Below, piece by piece: positions 22,243-33,231 of a stretch of DNA of 64,000 nt. This stretch comes from Anniella stebbinsi (taxonomy: Eukaryota; Chordata; Lepidosauria; Squamata; Anniellidae): NCBI GenBank assembly GCA_029215795.1, contig JARDYH010000003.1, positions 18,950,001 to 19,014,000 on the forward strand. Direction: 5' to 3'. Position 1 is the stretch's first letter. Every line of letters begins with the position of its first letter. Below the pieces are notes generated by a model. The model searched no databases and was not told the DNA's origin. It saw only the letters and a list, made by a program, of their open reading frames with translations. The translations under genes were made by a program, and so were the position numbers.

Positions 22243-23086
22243 GATCTGTTCAGAATATTTTCTTAGGGACAAAGAATGCACTTTGAGAAAGGGAGCCTGA
22301 AGCAACAGTTTTATTGAGCCAGCCAGGCCCCTATTAGCTCATCAGGTCACCTTGTTCAGCTGGACTAATAAACAGCTGTATCATCTCTGGCAATTATATG
22401 GGTGGCAGTGCAGCATAGGAAAGGTTAGATCCAATGCCTTCATCCTGTAAGTTGCTTCAGTGGTGCAAGAGTCTCTGATTTGAGTTCACCCAGAACCTTT
22501 CACCTTTAGCTATTCCTACCTGATTTCTCCTTTTGCCCTTATGGAGATGTGCTGGCATAACACTACACCCTAAGCAGCTGTGAGTCTTAAGATGAGCCCA
22601 TTAGATTGCTACGTTTATAGGCATTAACTAAATTCACTCTCACAACCTCTGTAAGATAAGAGCTAAAGACACTTTTATCTCTGACACACATAAGGACAAA
22701 CAAGTTAAAAGATATGTCCAAAATGCGCAAAGAAAGTCAGAGTTGGAGCCAGGGTGGGAGGAGGGAACACTTTGCTCCAGTTGCCAGAGGCAAAGCTTTA
22801 TTTTAGCAATGACAGCTAGTGATGAAAACAGGAGCATTACTGAATCAAATAAACAGAGCTCTGAAGGAAGCTCCCTTAACCTTTTATAGCTGGTGAATAC
22901 TTGTGGTGAAGCCAAACTTTCTGACATATTTGATGGAGGGGCAGAGGGAGGGAGAGAGAAAGAAGGGTGAATAAAGTATCAGAGAAGAACAGTATGAGCC
23001 AATTTATGGACAAAGAGGCTTAGATCGTCTATGGGTCATTTTTCCTTAGTTTGAACAGTGTTTGGTGTTGACATTGAAGAGATAAT
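22243..23086. other. No gene seen
   Basis: No exon or named repeat recognised. Confidence 0.45.
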
Positions 23087-23584
23087 GGCTCAGTTCACAC
23101 AACATTTTTCTCTACACAGTGTGAAACCTCCACACAACGGTGAAGTTTTTAGGAGGTACTCACCACACAACATATTCCAACTCCACTGTTGTGTGAATGT
23201 GGGCCCTCTCTCCTCCCCCAGTCCTCCAGATGCTATCCCATCAGCCATTGCCGTGAAAAAACAATGCCAGCAGCATTTCTAGAGCGGCACTTCCTCCTTT
23301 GGCCACTCTAGCCAGGGAACTCTGTAGCCAGTGGGGAAACTCCACTCAATGCAGCAAGAAACTCCACAGAGCCCTCCAAACAACATGGAACACAATGGTT
23401 GTGCAGGAACTCTCATCTGTACAGCGTGGATATTCAGGGCGGAATGTGTGTGTGTGTTTTGTTTTTTAAAAAACCACCGTGGAGTGGAGTTTTCCCTCCA
23501 GACAACACATCTCAATGGTGGTGTAAGAACTCCACCATGGAATTCTAAAACCACCACTGAGAAATGTGTTGTCTGAACTGAGCC
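23087..23584. mobile_element. 498-bp terminal-inverted-repeat element
   Basis: It begins GGCTCAGTTCACACAACAT and ends in the inverse, TGTGTTGTCTGAACTGAGCC. Inner inverted blocks recur (GGTGTAAGAACTCCACCATG against CTCCACTGTTGTGTG). The termini match the family at 28874, 42935 and 49455. No transposase. Flanks are AAT on the left and ATC on the right, so the duplication length is unclear. Confidence 0.75.
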
Positions 23585-23652
23585 ATCAGCTTTGACTTTA
23601 AAAGGCAATTCTCAGGCTGCATAGACAAGATAGAGAACCCCAACTCATATTT

Positions 23653-24224
23653 GTTTATTATTATTATTATTATAAATCAAATGCTTTATTAACAGTCAAC
23701 AGACCATAAAACAATAGGTTACAAATTTGTCAATTTTAACAGATTTATAAAAATGTCCTCAAGTGACCATTTGTGATCTAGCACGTGAAGCAAGATATAC
23801 ATATTTCGAGACTTGGGTTGTAATAAACGTATCCCTACCCTGGAGAAGGATAGAAACCAAAGATTCTCTAGAGTGGCCAGGAAGTTTCTGGATAATTGGT
23901 TTCAACAAATCATTCCTGATTCCATTATAAAAATTGCAGTTAAAGAGCACAAGTACTATTGTCTCTATCTCCCAGTTATTACAGGGACAGAATCTATTTC
24001 CTGCAGGTATTTTTTTATATCTTCCCTCCAACAATTTGGATGGGAGAGCATTCAACCTGGCCAGAATAAATGCTTTCCTATATTTTGGAACAGAAAGCCA
24101 ATCTAAATACACCATTCCTCCTTCACCAGGGTAATCTAATAAACCTAACAACGCCGGGGAACAGGGGCCTCTCGCGGACCCCTGCAGCTCTTGAAGATCA
24201 GTATCGTCCAATCTCTACTTGAGA

Positions 24225-24263
<39 letters not shown>

Positions 24264-25322
24264 TACACTTATATACCGCCCCATAGCCGAAGCTCTCTGG
24301 GCGGTTTACAAAAATTAAAAAGATTGAGCATTAAAAAGACAATATACAAAATTTAAAACCATACATAAAACAGCTATCATTAAAACACTTTAAAACATGT
24401 TAACTGTTAAGCCTGGCCATAATGTCAAACCTCAACTTGAGCTGTTAAAATGCCTGGGAGAAAAGAAAAGTTTTGACCTGGCGCTGAAAAGATAACAGTG
24501 TTGGCATCAGGCGGGCCTCATCGGGGAGATCATTCCATAATTGAGGGGCCACCACAGAGAAGGCTCTCTCCCTTGTTGCCGTCCTCTGAGCTTCCCGGAG
24601 GAGGACCTTTGATGTTGAGCGTTGTGAACGGGTAGGTTCATTTCAGGAAAGATGTTCCATCAGGTATTGTGGTCCCAAACCGTGTAAAGCTTTATAGGTT
24701 AAAACCAGCACCTTGAATCGGGCTCGGAAACCTACAGGCAGCCAATGTTGATTTAATGTTTCCCGAATCTAGCAGAAATAAGTGAGGGGGGTAAAACCCC
24801 AGAGTGATAACCTTTCGCACTATTGCTTTGGTCCATAAAGATTCAAAGGAATCCAAAAGAACCTGAGAAACCAAGGAGTATAAGTCAGATTATAAAATTG
24901 TCGAAACCAATATTGTAGGGTGTGATTCCAAGCCACACTTCCCAATGATCTTAGTCCGACCTTCAAGTTTAATACTGTGCCGGACACACATCTTGGGGCA
25001 CCCAGTATCAACCTGAGAAAAAAAGACTGGACCCTTCCAGAGATATCTTGGAGAGTGGAAACCAAACTGGAGCCCCAAAAAGAACCTGAGAAACCAGCTT
25101 TGCCTTATATATCCTAATTGCAGCCGGTATATACTTGCCCCCCTTCTGGTAAAAAAAGCAGGTGAGAGCCCCCATAGTCTGTTCAGCTCTTGCTTTAGCC
25201 TTCTTGCCTTGCACACTCCATTTCATATTCTCTTGGAGCCATATTCCCAAGTACTTATAAGAGCCCACCTGTTCGATTCTACCACCTCCCATGGTCCACT
25301 GATATCTAACCCTGGACTTTGC
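23653..25322 (-). mobile_element. LINE of an unassigned clade, split by L2
   Basis: Two coding parts lie on the minus strand either side of an L2 insertion. 25346-25008 gives 'GGGRIEQVGSYKYLGIWLQ', 'AKARAEQTMGALTCFFYQKG' and 'YIPAAIRIYKAKLVSQVLFG', the post-catalytic (thumb) region of a non-LTR reverse transcriptase with its 'YLG' motif. 25065-24820 continues in a shifted frame with 'SFFLRLILGAPRCVSG'. After the L2, 24211-23759 gives 'RLNALPSKLLEGRYKKIPAG' and 'RFCPCNNWEIETIVLVLFNC', which carries a C-P-C and later C that look like a C-terminal zinc-binding motif. It ends near an (ATT)n tail at 23653-23672. The protein text is unlike the L2 and CR1 copies. I do not know the clade. Confidence 0.75.
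24226..24748 (-). mobile_element. L2 LINE 3' end inserted in another LINE
   Basis: The (ATT)n tail 24226-24263 leads into the L2 3' UTR (TATACCGCCCCATAGCCGAA) and then the C-terminal coding region up to GGCAGCCAATG near 24748. It is the same subfamily as 15978 and 43505. It separates the two parts of the unassigned LINE, so it inserted later. The C-terminal frame is broken. Confidence 0.9.
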
Positions 25323-25545
25323 AATATTATTATATTTATATCCCACCTTTTTTCCTCTTGTAAGAAACCCAATGTGGCTTACATGGTCCTCTTTCTCTTC
25401 ATTTTATCCTTACAAAAGCCCTATGAGGTAGGTTAGGCTGGGAGTCAGTGACTCGCTGTCACCCAGTGAGCTTCATGGCCAAGTGGGGACTAGAACCCAG
25501 ATCTCCTGAGTCCCAGTCCAACACTCTAACCACTACATCACACAT
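25323..25545 (-). mobile_element. CORE-SINE copy
   Basis: The reverse complement reads GTAGTGGTTAGAGTGTTGG, then CTCAGGAGATCTGGGTTC, then the core and 'CCTCATAGGGCTTTTGTAAGG' (split here). It ends in ATAATATT at the junction with the split LINE, which makes 25322/25323 a clean border. Confidence 0.88.
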
Positions 25546-26401
25546 CTTTCTACTGCATATTTAGTGCTTTTCACTGTTGTCTAATTCTTTCTCCCAAAAG
25601 CATATGTGGAAGGTCATCAGTATTCCCATTATACATGATGGCAGCCTGAGGCTGAAACTCATTTACAATTATAATAAGAGAGTTTGATGAGAGGATGCTT
25701 CTTTCACAATTTCTGCAAATGAATGAAAAAGGATTACAGATGCAGACCTCCCGTGTCATGCCTAATAAACTTCCTAAAATGATCACTTGCTGATCATTTT
25801 AGGAAGTTTGTATTTTTTATATTTTTAAAGTTATGATTAACTATGCCAGAGTACTTGTTCTCATTAGGTAGAAGACTCTAGGTAGCTACGGGACTCAGCA
25901 ATGAGGAATTTTGCCACACCTCCTACCAGGTTGATAATTTTATTCAAATATATAAACTGAGATCTTCCATCTCATGACACACTTTCAATATAGCCCTCTA
26001 TCAATGCCATCCATGCTCCTAATCTCAGTTAACATATCTTTAAGATCCCTGCCAAAAAGAGAAGGCTACAATGTCTTCTCTTTCATGTTTCCTTCTATTT
26101 CTCTTGTTCTTCTCCTCTTTTGCCTACTGTAGAGAGCAGGATTCCAGGTTTGCCACGCAGCAGCTAAGGAAGAGGGGCAGGGTTAAACTGGGCAAAATAA
26201 GCCATCATTCCCTCATCCCTTTGCTTCAGCAATAGAGCATGAGTCTCTGGGTTGGAGCCTGCCATTCCATCCTTCTCCCCTGTGACAGAGTCTATTTCTC
26301 CAGCTTGTAAGGTAGTGAAGTGACAGGTGAAACCTAGACACAGACATGGAAATTCTCCCTGTACATATTTCTCATATCTGGACTAGCTGAGCACTAGAGG
26401 C
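25546..26401. other. No gene seen; perfect hairpin at 25767-25809
   Basis: No exon or named repeat recognised. The hairpin is listed separately. Confidence 0.45.
25767..25809. repeat. Perfect 19-bp inverted repeat, 5-base loop
   Basis: 25767-25785 is the exact reverse complement of 25791-25809 (arm AAACTTCCTAAAATGATCA), with loop CTTGC. No T-run follows and there is no bacterial context, so it is not a terminator. Confidence 0.95.
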
Positions 26402-26562
26402 TTTAAAGCAGGAATAGGTAATTTGATGCCATCCAGATGTTGTGGACTACAACTCCCATAATTCCTGACCATTTGTCTTTGCTGGCTGGGACACATGGGG
26501 GTGGGTTGTAGTCCAAAACTTCTGGAGGCCACCAGGTCGCCTATCCTTGCTTTAAAGTATGG
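26402..26562. mobile_element. Short palindromic element ('CTCCAGATGT' family)
   Basis: GATGCCATCCAGATGTTGTG and GGACTACAACTCCCAT on the left are inverted as TGTAGTCCAAAACTTCTGG on the right. The centre is GACCATTTGTCTTTGCTGGC. Confidence 0.75.
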
Positions 26563-27082
26563 AAGACATTTACTCAGCAACATGCTACTCATTTTCAACA
26601 GCATCAGATTTCAGCCTTAAAACAACTTATGATATTTTGTCCATCTATTCAGCAATTCTATTTGTGTGCATGTTGTAATAACCAAATATGGTTACAGTTC
26701 AGATCCTAGGTCTTGCAGCCTATAAAAACCTCTCATGTGCTCCTGTGAGAAAAAAATCCCATTCCCTTGCAGGTCCTCTTCTCCACTGGAAGTATTCACT
26801 GTGCATCGTTTTGTTAGATTTATTTCTGATGGATTTATATAATAGTTCAGCTTGGCAATACATCAAAGAGACTCACAGCAGCCATCTTCACTGATGAGAG
26901 GACATTTCTTATGCCGTTTCCTATGAATGAAAAAGCACTTCTAATCCCAGATGCTATCAGTTTACTAAGAATAATCTAATCTTTATATAAAATCAGGTTG
27001 CTCTCAGTTTTCAGTACATGGCTGCGAATGCTTATCTAAGTACAAGCAAATTTATTTGTTTTACAAGGCTGGAGATTCCTCA

Positions 27083-27084
<2 letters not shown>

Positions 27085-27119
<35 letters not shown>
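27085..27119. repeat. (TA)n microsatellite
   Basis: Alternating AT run of about 35 bases. Confidence 0.97.
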
Positions 27120-27122
<3 letters not shown>

Positions 27123-27474
27123 AAATGGTTTAATATTCACCTGTGAGAGTATCTTCTGCTTCTCACTGTGCAATTGATCTCTGGATGATTCAGAATACCC
27201 AAACTTTTAGAAGTTGTTGACAGATTACACTTCCATTGTGCAGATTACAAACTTTATCAAGTAGTCATCATCACTGATGGTCATACTAAATCCAAAAATG
27301 TATTACACAACTCCTTGTTAATTCATGGCTTTGGCCCTGTAATTCATTCTTTAGGTTTGCTTTTAAATTTGTTACTGTGGGAATAAACAGTACCCCTCCC
27401 ATAGGCAAAATATGACCCTACAGAATTTAGTAAATGATTACATCAGATCCAATCTATATTTGAAATCATTTTTA

Positions 27475-27537
27475 GAAATCAAAAGTTGCCAGTCTTAATC
27501 AGTGACAGAGTGATTAAGATTGCTAACTGTTGATTTC
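27475..27537. repeat. Imperfect inverted repeat, about 27-base arms
   Basis: GAAATCAAAAGTTGCCAGTC is mirrored by GATTGCTAACTGTTGATTTC with few mismatches. The inner arms read TTAATCA and TGATTAA. It may be a tiny fold-back element. Confidence 0.75.
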
Positions 27538-27767
27538 AAAATTTCTGGTACTTATTGGGGCCAGCAAACCAAAGAAGAGACAGATAAGGGTTAGCTCAAG
27601 CTGGCAAATACCAGAGGCTCTGCCTATGCTTGGATGCTAATGTGGGGTGAAGCATCTGCACAAGGTGTGAACGTGAGATCAATCCCCACAGCTGCCCTTG
27701 TCATGTTGCCACATTGCTCTTGCCTGCTTCAGCTCAACAGAACCTGTGGGAGGTAGCTATGGAGGAA

Positions 27768-27795
<28 letters not shown>
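27768..27795. repeat. (CA)n microsatellite
   Basis: Fourteen CA units. Confidence 0.97.
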
Positions 27796-27801
<6 letters not shown>

Positions 27802-27961
27802 AGTGCCCTCCACTTTTCCACAAAGAGGGCTCAAAGATTTGGATATGCTACTGTAAATTGTCCATTTCACTGATCAATTAGTGGGTGGGAAGCAGGTGAT
27901 ACAATCAATTATGCATATTAAACTTCATGAGAGCCTTTTATATTTTATTATATTGTGTTGG

Positions 27962-28070
27962 ATCCAGACTTAGCCATACTTAATAGAGCCATTTAAATCA
28001 ATGGGACCTAAGTTAGTCATTAAAGTCCCTTTGATTTCAGAGGGTCTATTCTTAAGTATGACTAAGTCCA
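27962..28070. mobile_element. Short palindromic repeat, TAAGTATGACTAAGTC family
   Basis: The left arm GACTTAGCCATACTTAA is inverted at the right as TTAAGTATGACTAAGTC. Further inward, ATTTAAATCAATGGGACC is mirrored by CCCTTTGATTTC-like text. It is a fold-back element relic, one copy only. Confidence 0.65.
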
Positions 28071-28519
28071 AAAACAAGCCACGCCAAACACACAGTTAAG
28101 GAATCTTATTTACGGTAACATTAAAATATTCAATAGTTTAAAAATGAATTGTAACTGATAAAAATGATAAAAGTAAGTACTAGAAATGTACAAATAGTTT
28201 TAATACAATAATAAATAGCTGGATTTAGATTATATCTATACATCTGTATCATATATGTGAGGTAGTGCTGGCCTTGCAAAACAATTTGTGTTTCTTCTGG
28301 TTAGTTAAGAATTCATAGCTATGCATGGAAATCAGAGAGCTACAGTATGTGAAATGGTGATTTGGGACAAAAGCCAATGGCCTAGCTCCTTAGTGCAAAT
28401 TCATGGGTTTCATAGTTCAAGTGAAAGTGATACTATTTAAAAAAATCAAGTAAAACCTTTTTCTGGCAACCGTGACATTCTGGCTTTTACACACATGCAC
28501 ACACCCACTTCTAAGAACA

Positions 28520-28652
28520 AAATGGTCTATCTAGTTCAGCATCCTGGTTCCCACAGCAGCCAAGCAGATGGCTTTGGGAAGCTCATGAGCAGGACAGGAG
28601 TGAATTAGCAAATTGCCTCTGATACTAGAGGTGAGATGTAACCATCATGAGT
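28520..28652 (-). mobile_element. CR1-like LINE 3' UTR fragment
   Basis: The text AATGGTCTATCTAGTTCAGC, then ATCCTGGTTCCCACAGCAGC and CTCATGAGCAGGACAGGAG, is the reverse of the 3' UTR at 46690-46800 (CATGTCCTGCTTGTGGG and ACAGAATGCTGGACTAGATG). Confidence 0.75.
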
Positions 28653-28689
28653 AGTTTTCTCAGAAGTCCCACAAACGTTGGCATGGACA

Positions 28690-28857
28690 TTTTTTCTGTC
28701 TCATTAACAATTTTATGATTGATATCAGTGTTTAAGGATCTCTCCAAATTCTACTGCTTGAGATCTCTTTCTCTTTTCAAACTGGAGCTGTCAAAGACTG
28801 AACCTGAAATCTCAACCATGCAAAGCACGTGCTCTACCAACTTATGGCTGTCCTTAC
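28690..28857 (-). mobile_element. tRNA-derived SINE copy
   Basis: On the reverse strand the head is GTTGGTAGAGCACGTGCTTT, then GGTTGAGATTTCAGGTTC. The B-box is altered. It has the same family text as 16640. Confidence 0.65.
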
Positions 28858-28873
28858 CACAGGCAAACATATT

Positions 28874-29063
28874 GGGCCTGTTCAGACAACACGCTAAGCC
28901 ATGGTTAGACCAATAACCCCTTTGCAGCAAATGGCTAGTGAGCATGTTTAAACCGTGGTTATGTAGCCACCATGGTTAGGAATGGCTCACACGACACACT
29001 AAGCCATAATGGTCAGCTCAAAATGCTTAACCACCATGGTTTAGCATGTTCTCTGAACAAAGC
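28874..29063. mobile_element. Terminal-inverted-repeat element, TTCAGACAACAC family
   Basis: It starts GGGCCTGTTCAGACAACACG and ends in the inverse CATGTTCTCTGAACAAAGC. Inside, CTAAGCCATGGTTAG, GTAGCCACCATGGTTAG and CCACCATGGTTTAGC are near-palindromic blocks. No transposase. Confidence 0.7.
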
Positions 29064-30104
29064 TTAGTTAGCTATTTAAAAAATACAAAATACACACACA
29101 CATGTGCACCAACGTTTAGCTCCCAAATAGTATATGACAGGAGGAAAGTGATAGCAGCTATGGACATACATACATTACAAACATATATCAGTTTTATACA
29201 TGTGTACAAAGAATTCTGTGAAAGCAGTTCCTAGCACCAAAGTGCAGTTCCAGGATTCCCTCGGGAGGGGGAATTGACTACTAAACCATCTGTCTGGGCT
29301 GTTTTGGGTGAGCCAAGAACCTGGAGCCAGGGGATCATGCAGTAATCACAATCAAGTGAACATTAGAAATACAGGGCAGACCAGAAGACAGGATCAAAAA
29401 GCAAGCCAGAAGTATGAGTCAAAGAACATTGGCAAAGTGCTGACTTGTAAGAGCCAAACAAGTCAGGACTGAAGGACAAACTGGGCAGCAGGATCAAGCA
29501 GAAAGCCAGAAGTCAGGTCCAAAGAGCAAGTCAGAATTGGAAGATAAGCCCAGAGTCTGGACCAAAGAACAACTAAGAACACAGGAACATATCAGAGGTC
29601 AGGAAGACCTTGTTGCTCAAGCAAGGCTCACCTGGCACAGGAAGCCCTTTTACACTCCTTCCTGTTCAGGAGGAACCAATGTCAGTGAGAAATTGCCACT
29701 TGCAGTTCAGTGGTTCACCACACAGAGCAGCTTGTACTGTACATATTGTCGTACTGTGGTAGTTAGTTGATTTATATTGGGCAGTGCACAATTAAAACCA
29801 TTAAATACAAAAATGATTAATCACTTACAGATCAAAACTCTTTATTTGATTAAAAAGATGGCCTTGATTAATTGGGTAACAGTTTTTTTCAAATTGTCAA
29901 TTATTTTGAATATAAGAAATTATATATTATAATTGGAAGCAGACACCATTTTAGAAGAGGCATTCCCTTCTCTTTCACACACACACACACACACACATGC
30001 CTCCTATAAGATAGTGATTGCTGCAACATGTACATGCATTATCTAAAAACAAGGGAATTTATTTAATTGTGAGACATCCCTAATAGATACCCACTAAATT
30101 AGGG
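29064..30104. other. No gene seen; degenerate A/G-rich repeat
   Basis: From about 29340 to 29620 motifs like AGCAAGCCAGAAGT, AGCAAGTCAGAATTG and AGGTCCAAAGAGC recur irregularly, perhaps an old minisatellite or part of an LTR. A (CA)n run sits at 29977-29997. Confidence 0.4.
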
Positions 30105-30240
30105 ATTCAGAACCTTTGGTCCTCCAGATATTATTGGACTACACCTTACATCATTCTTGATCATTGGCCCTGCTGGTCTGGACTGATAGAAGTTAGAATC
30201 CAATACCATTTGGAGGGCCACAGGTTTCCTACCCATGCTT
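30105..30240. mobile_element. Short palindromic element ('CTCCAGATGT' family)
   Basis: GGTCCTCCAGATATTATTGG on the left, GATCATTGGCCCTGCTGGTC in the centre and ATTTGGAGGGCCACAGG on the right. Confidence 0.7.
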
Positions 30241-31509
30241 TAAATGTACACTTCACCTGCTATCGTTAGAAGTATCCTCACTCTTTTTATCTCTGCACCT
30301 CTACATAATTTTATCCGAGAGTGTGGGTGAAAGGAAATTGGAAAAGGACATTCTGTTTTTTTCCTGTAAAAAATATCATTATTTCACCACTATTTCTTAC
30401 CTGTCAAATTCAACAAAAAGCGATGTGCTTTTTTAAACAACATCCCTCAGCTGCTATTGAAGTGCTAAAGTGGGTGTATGCTTCTCTCTATGGGAGATTT
30501 TTTTAAAAAAATACTTGCAAAGAAAAGGCTAACACATATGTACAAATAGAAAATTAGTTATGTTTTACGGTAATTATTGATGGGATTTCTGCCCAATAAT
30601 GATTTTATTGCAATATTAGAGTTTGATGTTTGTCCTGTCTTGTCATTCCTTTTTTTTTTTTACTCTATTTACCAAGAAACTACAATGAATTGTTGAGACA
30701 TCAATACAACCCTTTTCATTCCAGGCAAGTGACTGCTCAGGGGGGCATAACTTTAAGCACACAGCTCTTTTGCATTTTACTGAATTGGAAGATATTTATG
30801 GTGAATAAACATTAAAGTGATGACAGCTGAAATTAAATGTTGGATGACTGACACAATAGGAAACTAGAATGGCAGGGAGAGCTGAACTCTCTCTAATGCT
30901 CATTCAGAGAACAGAGCCAAGGACAATCAGGAAAGGATAGTTTGATATAATAGACAGGAAAATAAGGCAATGCAGAACCAGCAGTGGAAGATGAAATGGA
31001 TGGATAAATTGGTAATCTGAGGGTACATCTGCACAGCTACAAATATGCAGGTCATTTGAACATCAGGTGTGCACCATTGTGCAAGAAAGTGATTCAGGTA
31101 ACAGGCAATATATGGCAGGCCATTTATATATCGGTTGTACCGCAGCAGGGATCCGCATCATAAGATGGGAATGAGCATTGTTACAATTGCATTGCCAAGG
31201 TCTGCAATGTAAACTGACAGTGGCCTGTGCCATTGATACCATTTTTGTTTAGGAGAAGGAAAGTAGTGTTATTATCAAACAGGAAAAGTTAAAGGTATGT
31301 GCAAAACTCATTCAAACCAATACAATTATGAGCCAAGGTATATATTCAGCAGAATTCTATGTTGTTAATTTGGCTTAGCTATACCACTTCAAACTGCAGG
31401 GGGAGCCCTCGTGTGTGAAACATGAAGAAAACACTCCTTGCATCATTTAAATAATTTGATCCTTCACTTAGATCCTGAAATGGTACAAACGCAAGAAAGC
31501 CACTAGTCA
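30241..31509. other. No gene seen
   Basis: No exon or complete named repeat recognised. A poly-T run lies at about 30649-30661. Confidence 0.45.
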
Positions 31510-31665
31510 TGATGGCTGAATCTTAACTCCAGAACACGAGTAGGAGAGCGCTACTGGGTTTACATCCTGCTTGTGGACTTTCCACAAGCATCTAGTTAGC
31601 CACTACAGGAAGAAAACGCTGGACTACATAGGTCTTTGGTCTGGCCCAGCACAGGTCTTTTTATG
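31510..31665 (+). mobile_element. CR1-like LINE 3' UTR fragment
   Basis: GAGAGCGCTACTGGG, CATCCTGCTTGTGGAC, CATCTAGTTAGCCACTAC, AACGCTGGACTACATAGG and CTTTTTATGTCC follow the same order as the 3' UTR at 46690-46810. Confidence 0.7.
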
Positions 31666-32022
31666 TCCTTCCGTAGTTGTATCACATGCTTTTTCTGAAA
31701 ATGTAGTTCAGATTTAGTTCATCTCTATAATTCTTAGATTTTCAGACTATATATCAGAGATATGGCTTTAGGCCAGCAGGAATTGAGGTCAATTCATCAT
31801 CATCAAATATTTATGAAGTTTCTACATTCTACCATTATTAAGCTTGCCACATGGGCTTTGTACTTTATTTCAAAGAGGCTGTCTCTCATTTACAAGGACA
31901 ATGATTTACTGAAGTTGAAATATCAATATTTTATAACGAAAGAGATCCCCACAAAACATCACTGGACAGGATCTTCTTTGTATGCAAAAGGCAGAGGGTG
32001 CCGGATGTCAAGTGTATCATAG
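31666..32022. other. No gene seen
   Basis: The 86-codon frame at 31762-32022 has no recognised motif. No repeat was identified. Confidence 0.4.
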
Positions 32023-32056
32023 ACAATTCACAAGGCCAGGAGGCCTTGTGAATTGT
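32023..32056. repeat. Perfect 15-bp inverted repeat, 4-base loop
   Basis: 32023-32037 (ACAATTCACAAGGCC) is the exact reverse complement of 32042-32056, with loop AGGA. It lies just before the LTR-like unit. Confidence 0.95.
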
Positions 32057-32089
32057 AAGTGGAAAGATTGGGAATTGTTGTGATAAAAT

Positions 32090-33155
32090 TTGTGTCTTTG
32101 TAAGCTTATCATCTGTTGCTGTTTCTCACGGGAGGTTTGCTAGCTGAGGCCTTGAGCTGGTGAAGTTTCCTTGAGAACAAAAAATGTTTGGAAAAAGTGG
32201 GGGCTATCTTGCAAGCTGTCTATCACATGGTAGCGTCATCAAGAGGGGGTTGAACTGTGCCGCCCTGTTGGCACATGAGTTTGGGTTACAAGTCTGAGGA
32301 CCTGTCTGTCAAGTGGCTTGGAATAAGCCAGGCCTCCAGGCTATAAGAGGAACGAGCAAAGGGGGAGGACCTTTGCTAGAGATCATCGAGTTCAACGCTT
32401 GCCATGAAACCCCTCGTGTTTTGGGATTCTATCTGTTTGGAGATGTTGGATGCATTCTGTACAAGCTCAGTTGCTATTTGGACTTACAGTTTCTAAGGAC
32501 TGTGCCATAGAAAGTGCTCGGACGCTTTTCATAGACTTGGACTTGTGCTGTTCTGGATCATGTGTTCTATGGCCTGAGAGAGAGCTTTCTTGCATGGAGC
32601 CAAAGTTACGGGCACAGGGAAGTTTCCTAGGTCGACCATTGCTGTTCTGGATCGTGTGTTGTGTGTGACCTGCGAGAGAGCCTTTTTCAGAGCCTTGGCT
32701 AAAGGCAGGAGGGTTTCCTGGGTCGAAGTTCGTTCCCTGGCATCTTGCTTACTTGGATCAACCCAGTGCTTACTGGCAGACTGGGTCTGGTTAGTGAAAG
32801 ACGTATTCTGTCTCTGCCGGTCTTCAGGCACCCCTGTGCTGAAGCTTTTCCTGGGGTTGTGGGCCTGTTCCTAATGGGTCAGTGTGTTTCACATCTACTA
32901 ATTGCTCAGATAGGACTTAGTCTATCCCAACACATCTTCCCCCGAGTGATTGCTGTTCTGGATCGTGTTAAGCCTTGGAGTCTAAAGCTGTCTGGCTATC
33001 ATCAGCTTTACGTGAATGTATGCAAAAATGTAACCGTCATGCTTAAATTCTGTGTGATTTCACAATAAAAGGAGTCTCACCGCCTTGAGTGTCTGGTCAG
33101 TTTGCTATGTTCGTGAGCAGAAGCCTGGGGGTTGGGCAAATTCACGGCAGTGGGG
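32090..33155 (+). mobile_element. LTR-like unit (probable solo LTR), borders unresolved
   Basis: It has promoter and polyadenylation signals in LTR order: CTATAAGAGG with the TATA core at 32342-32347, and AATAAA at 33064-33069 followed by a GT-rich stretch (GAGTGTCTGGTCAGTTTGC). A 20-base unit, TGCTGTTCTGGATCGTG, recurs at 32546, 32639 and 32950. There is no gag, pol or env text beside it. I could not find matching target duplications, so the ends are approximate and the retroviral or gypsy-type origin is an inference. Open frames within it are chance. Confidence 0.5.
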
Positions 33156-33231
33156 TCTATTTCTATACATTAATGTGTGAACTGTACATCATTAGCCTCT
33201 CCACCTTTCTTCCCAAATTTATTATTTAGAG

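Larger units (their letters stand above)
26563..27961. other. No gene seen; microsatellites and a hairpin
   Basis: Holds (TA)n at 27085-27119, an imperfect inverted repeat at 27475-27537 and (CA)n at 27768-27795. No exon recognised. Confidence 0.45.

Noticed and set aside
25767..25809. Rho-independent terminator
   Set aside because: Good hairpin, but AT-rich, no T-run and no bacterial genes. The context is vertebrate DNA.
32313..33068. Several overlapping frames of 65-107 codons as an unknown gene
   Set aside because: They overlap in all frames of the LTR-like unit, and none carries a recognised motif.
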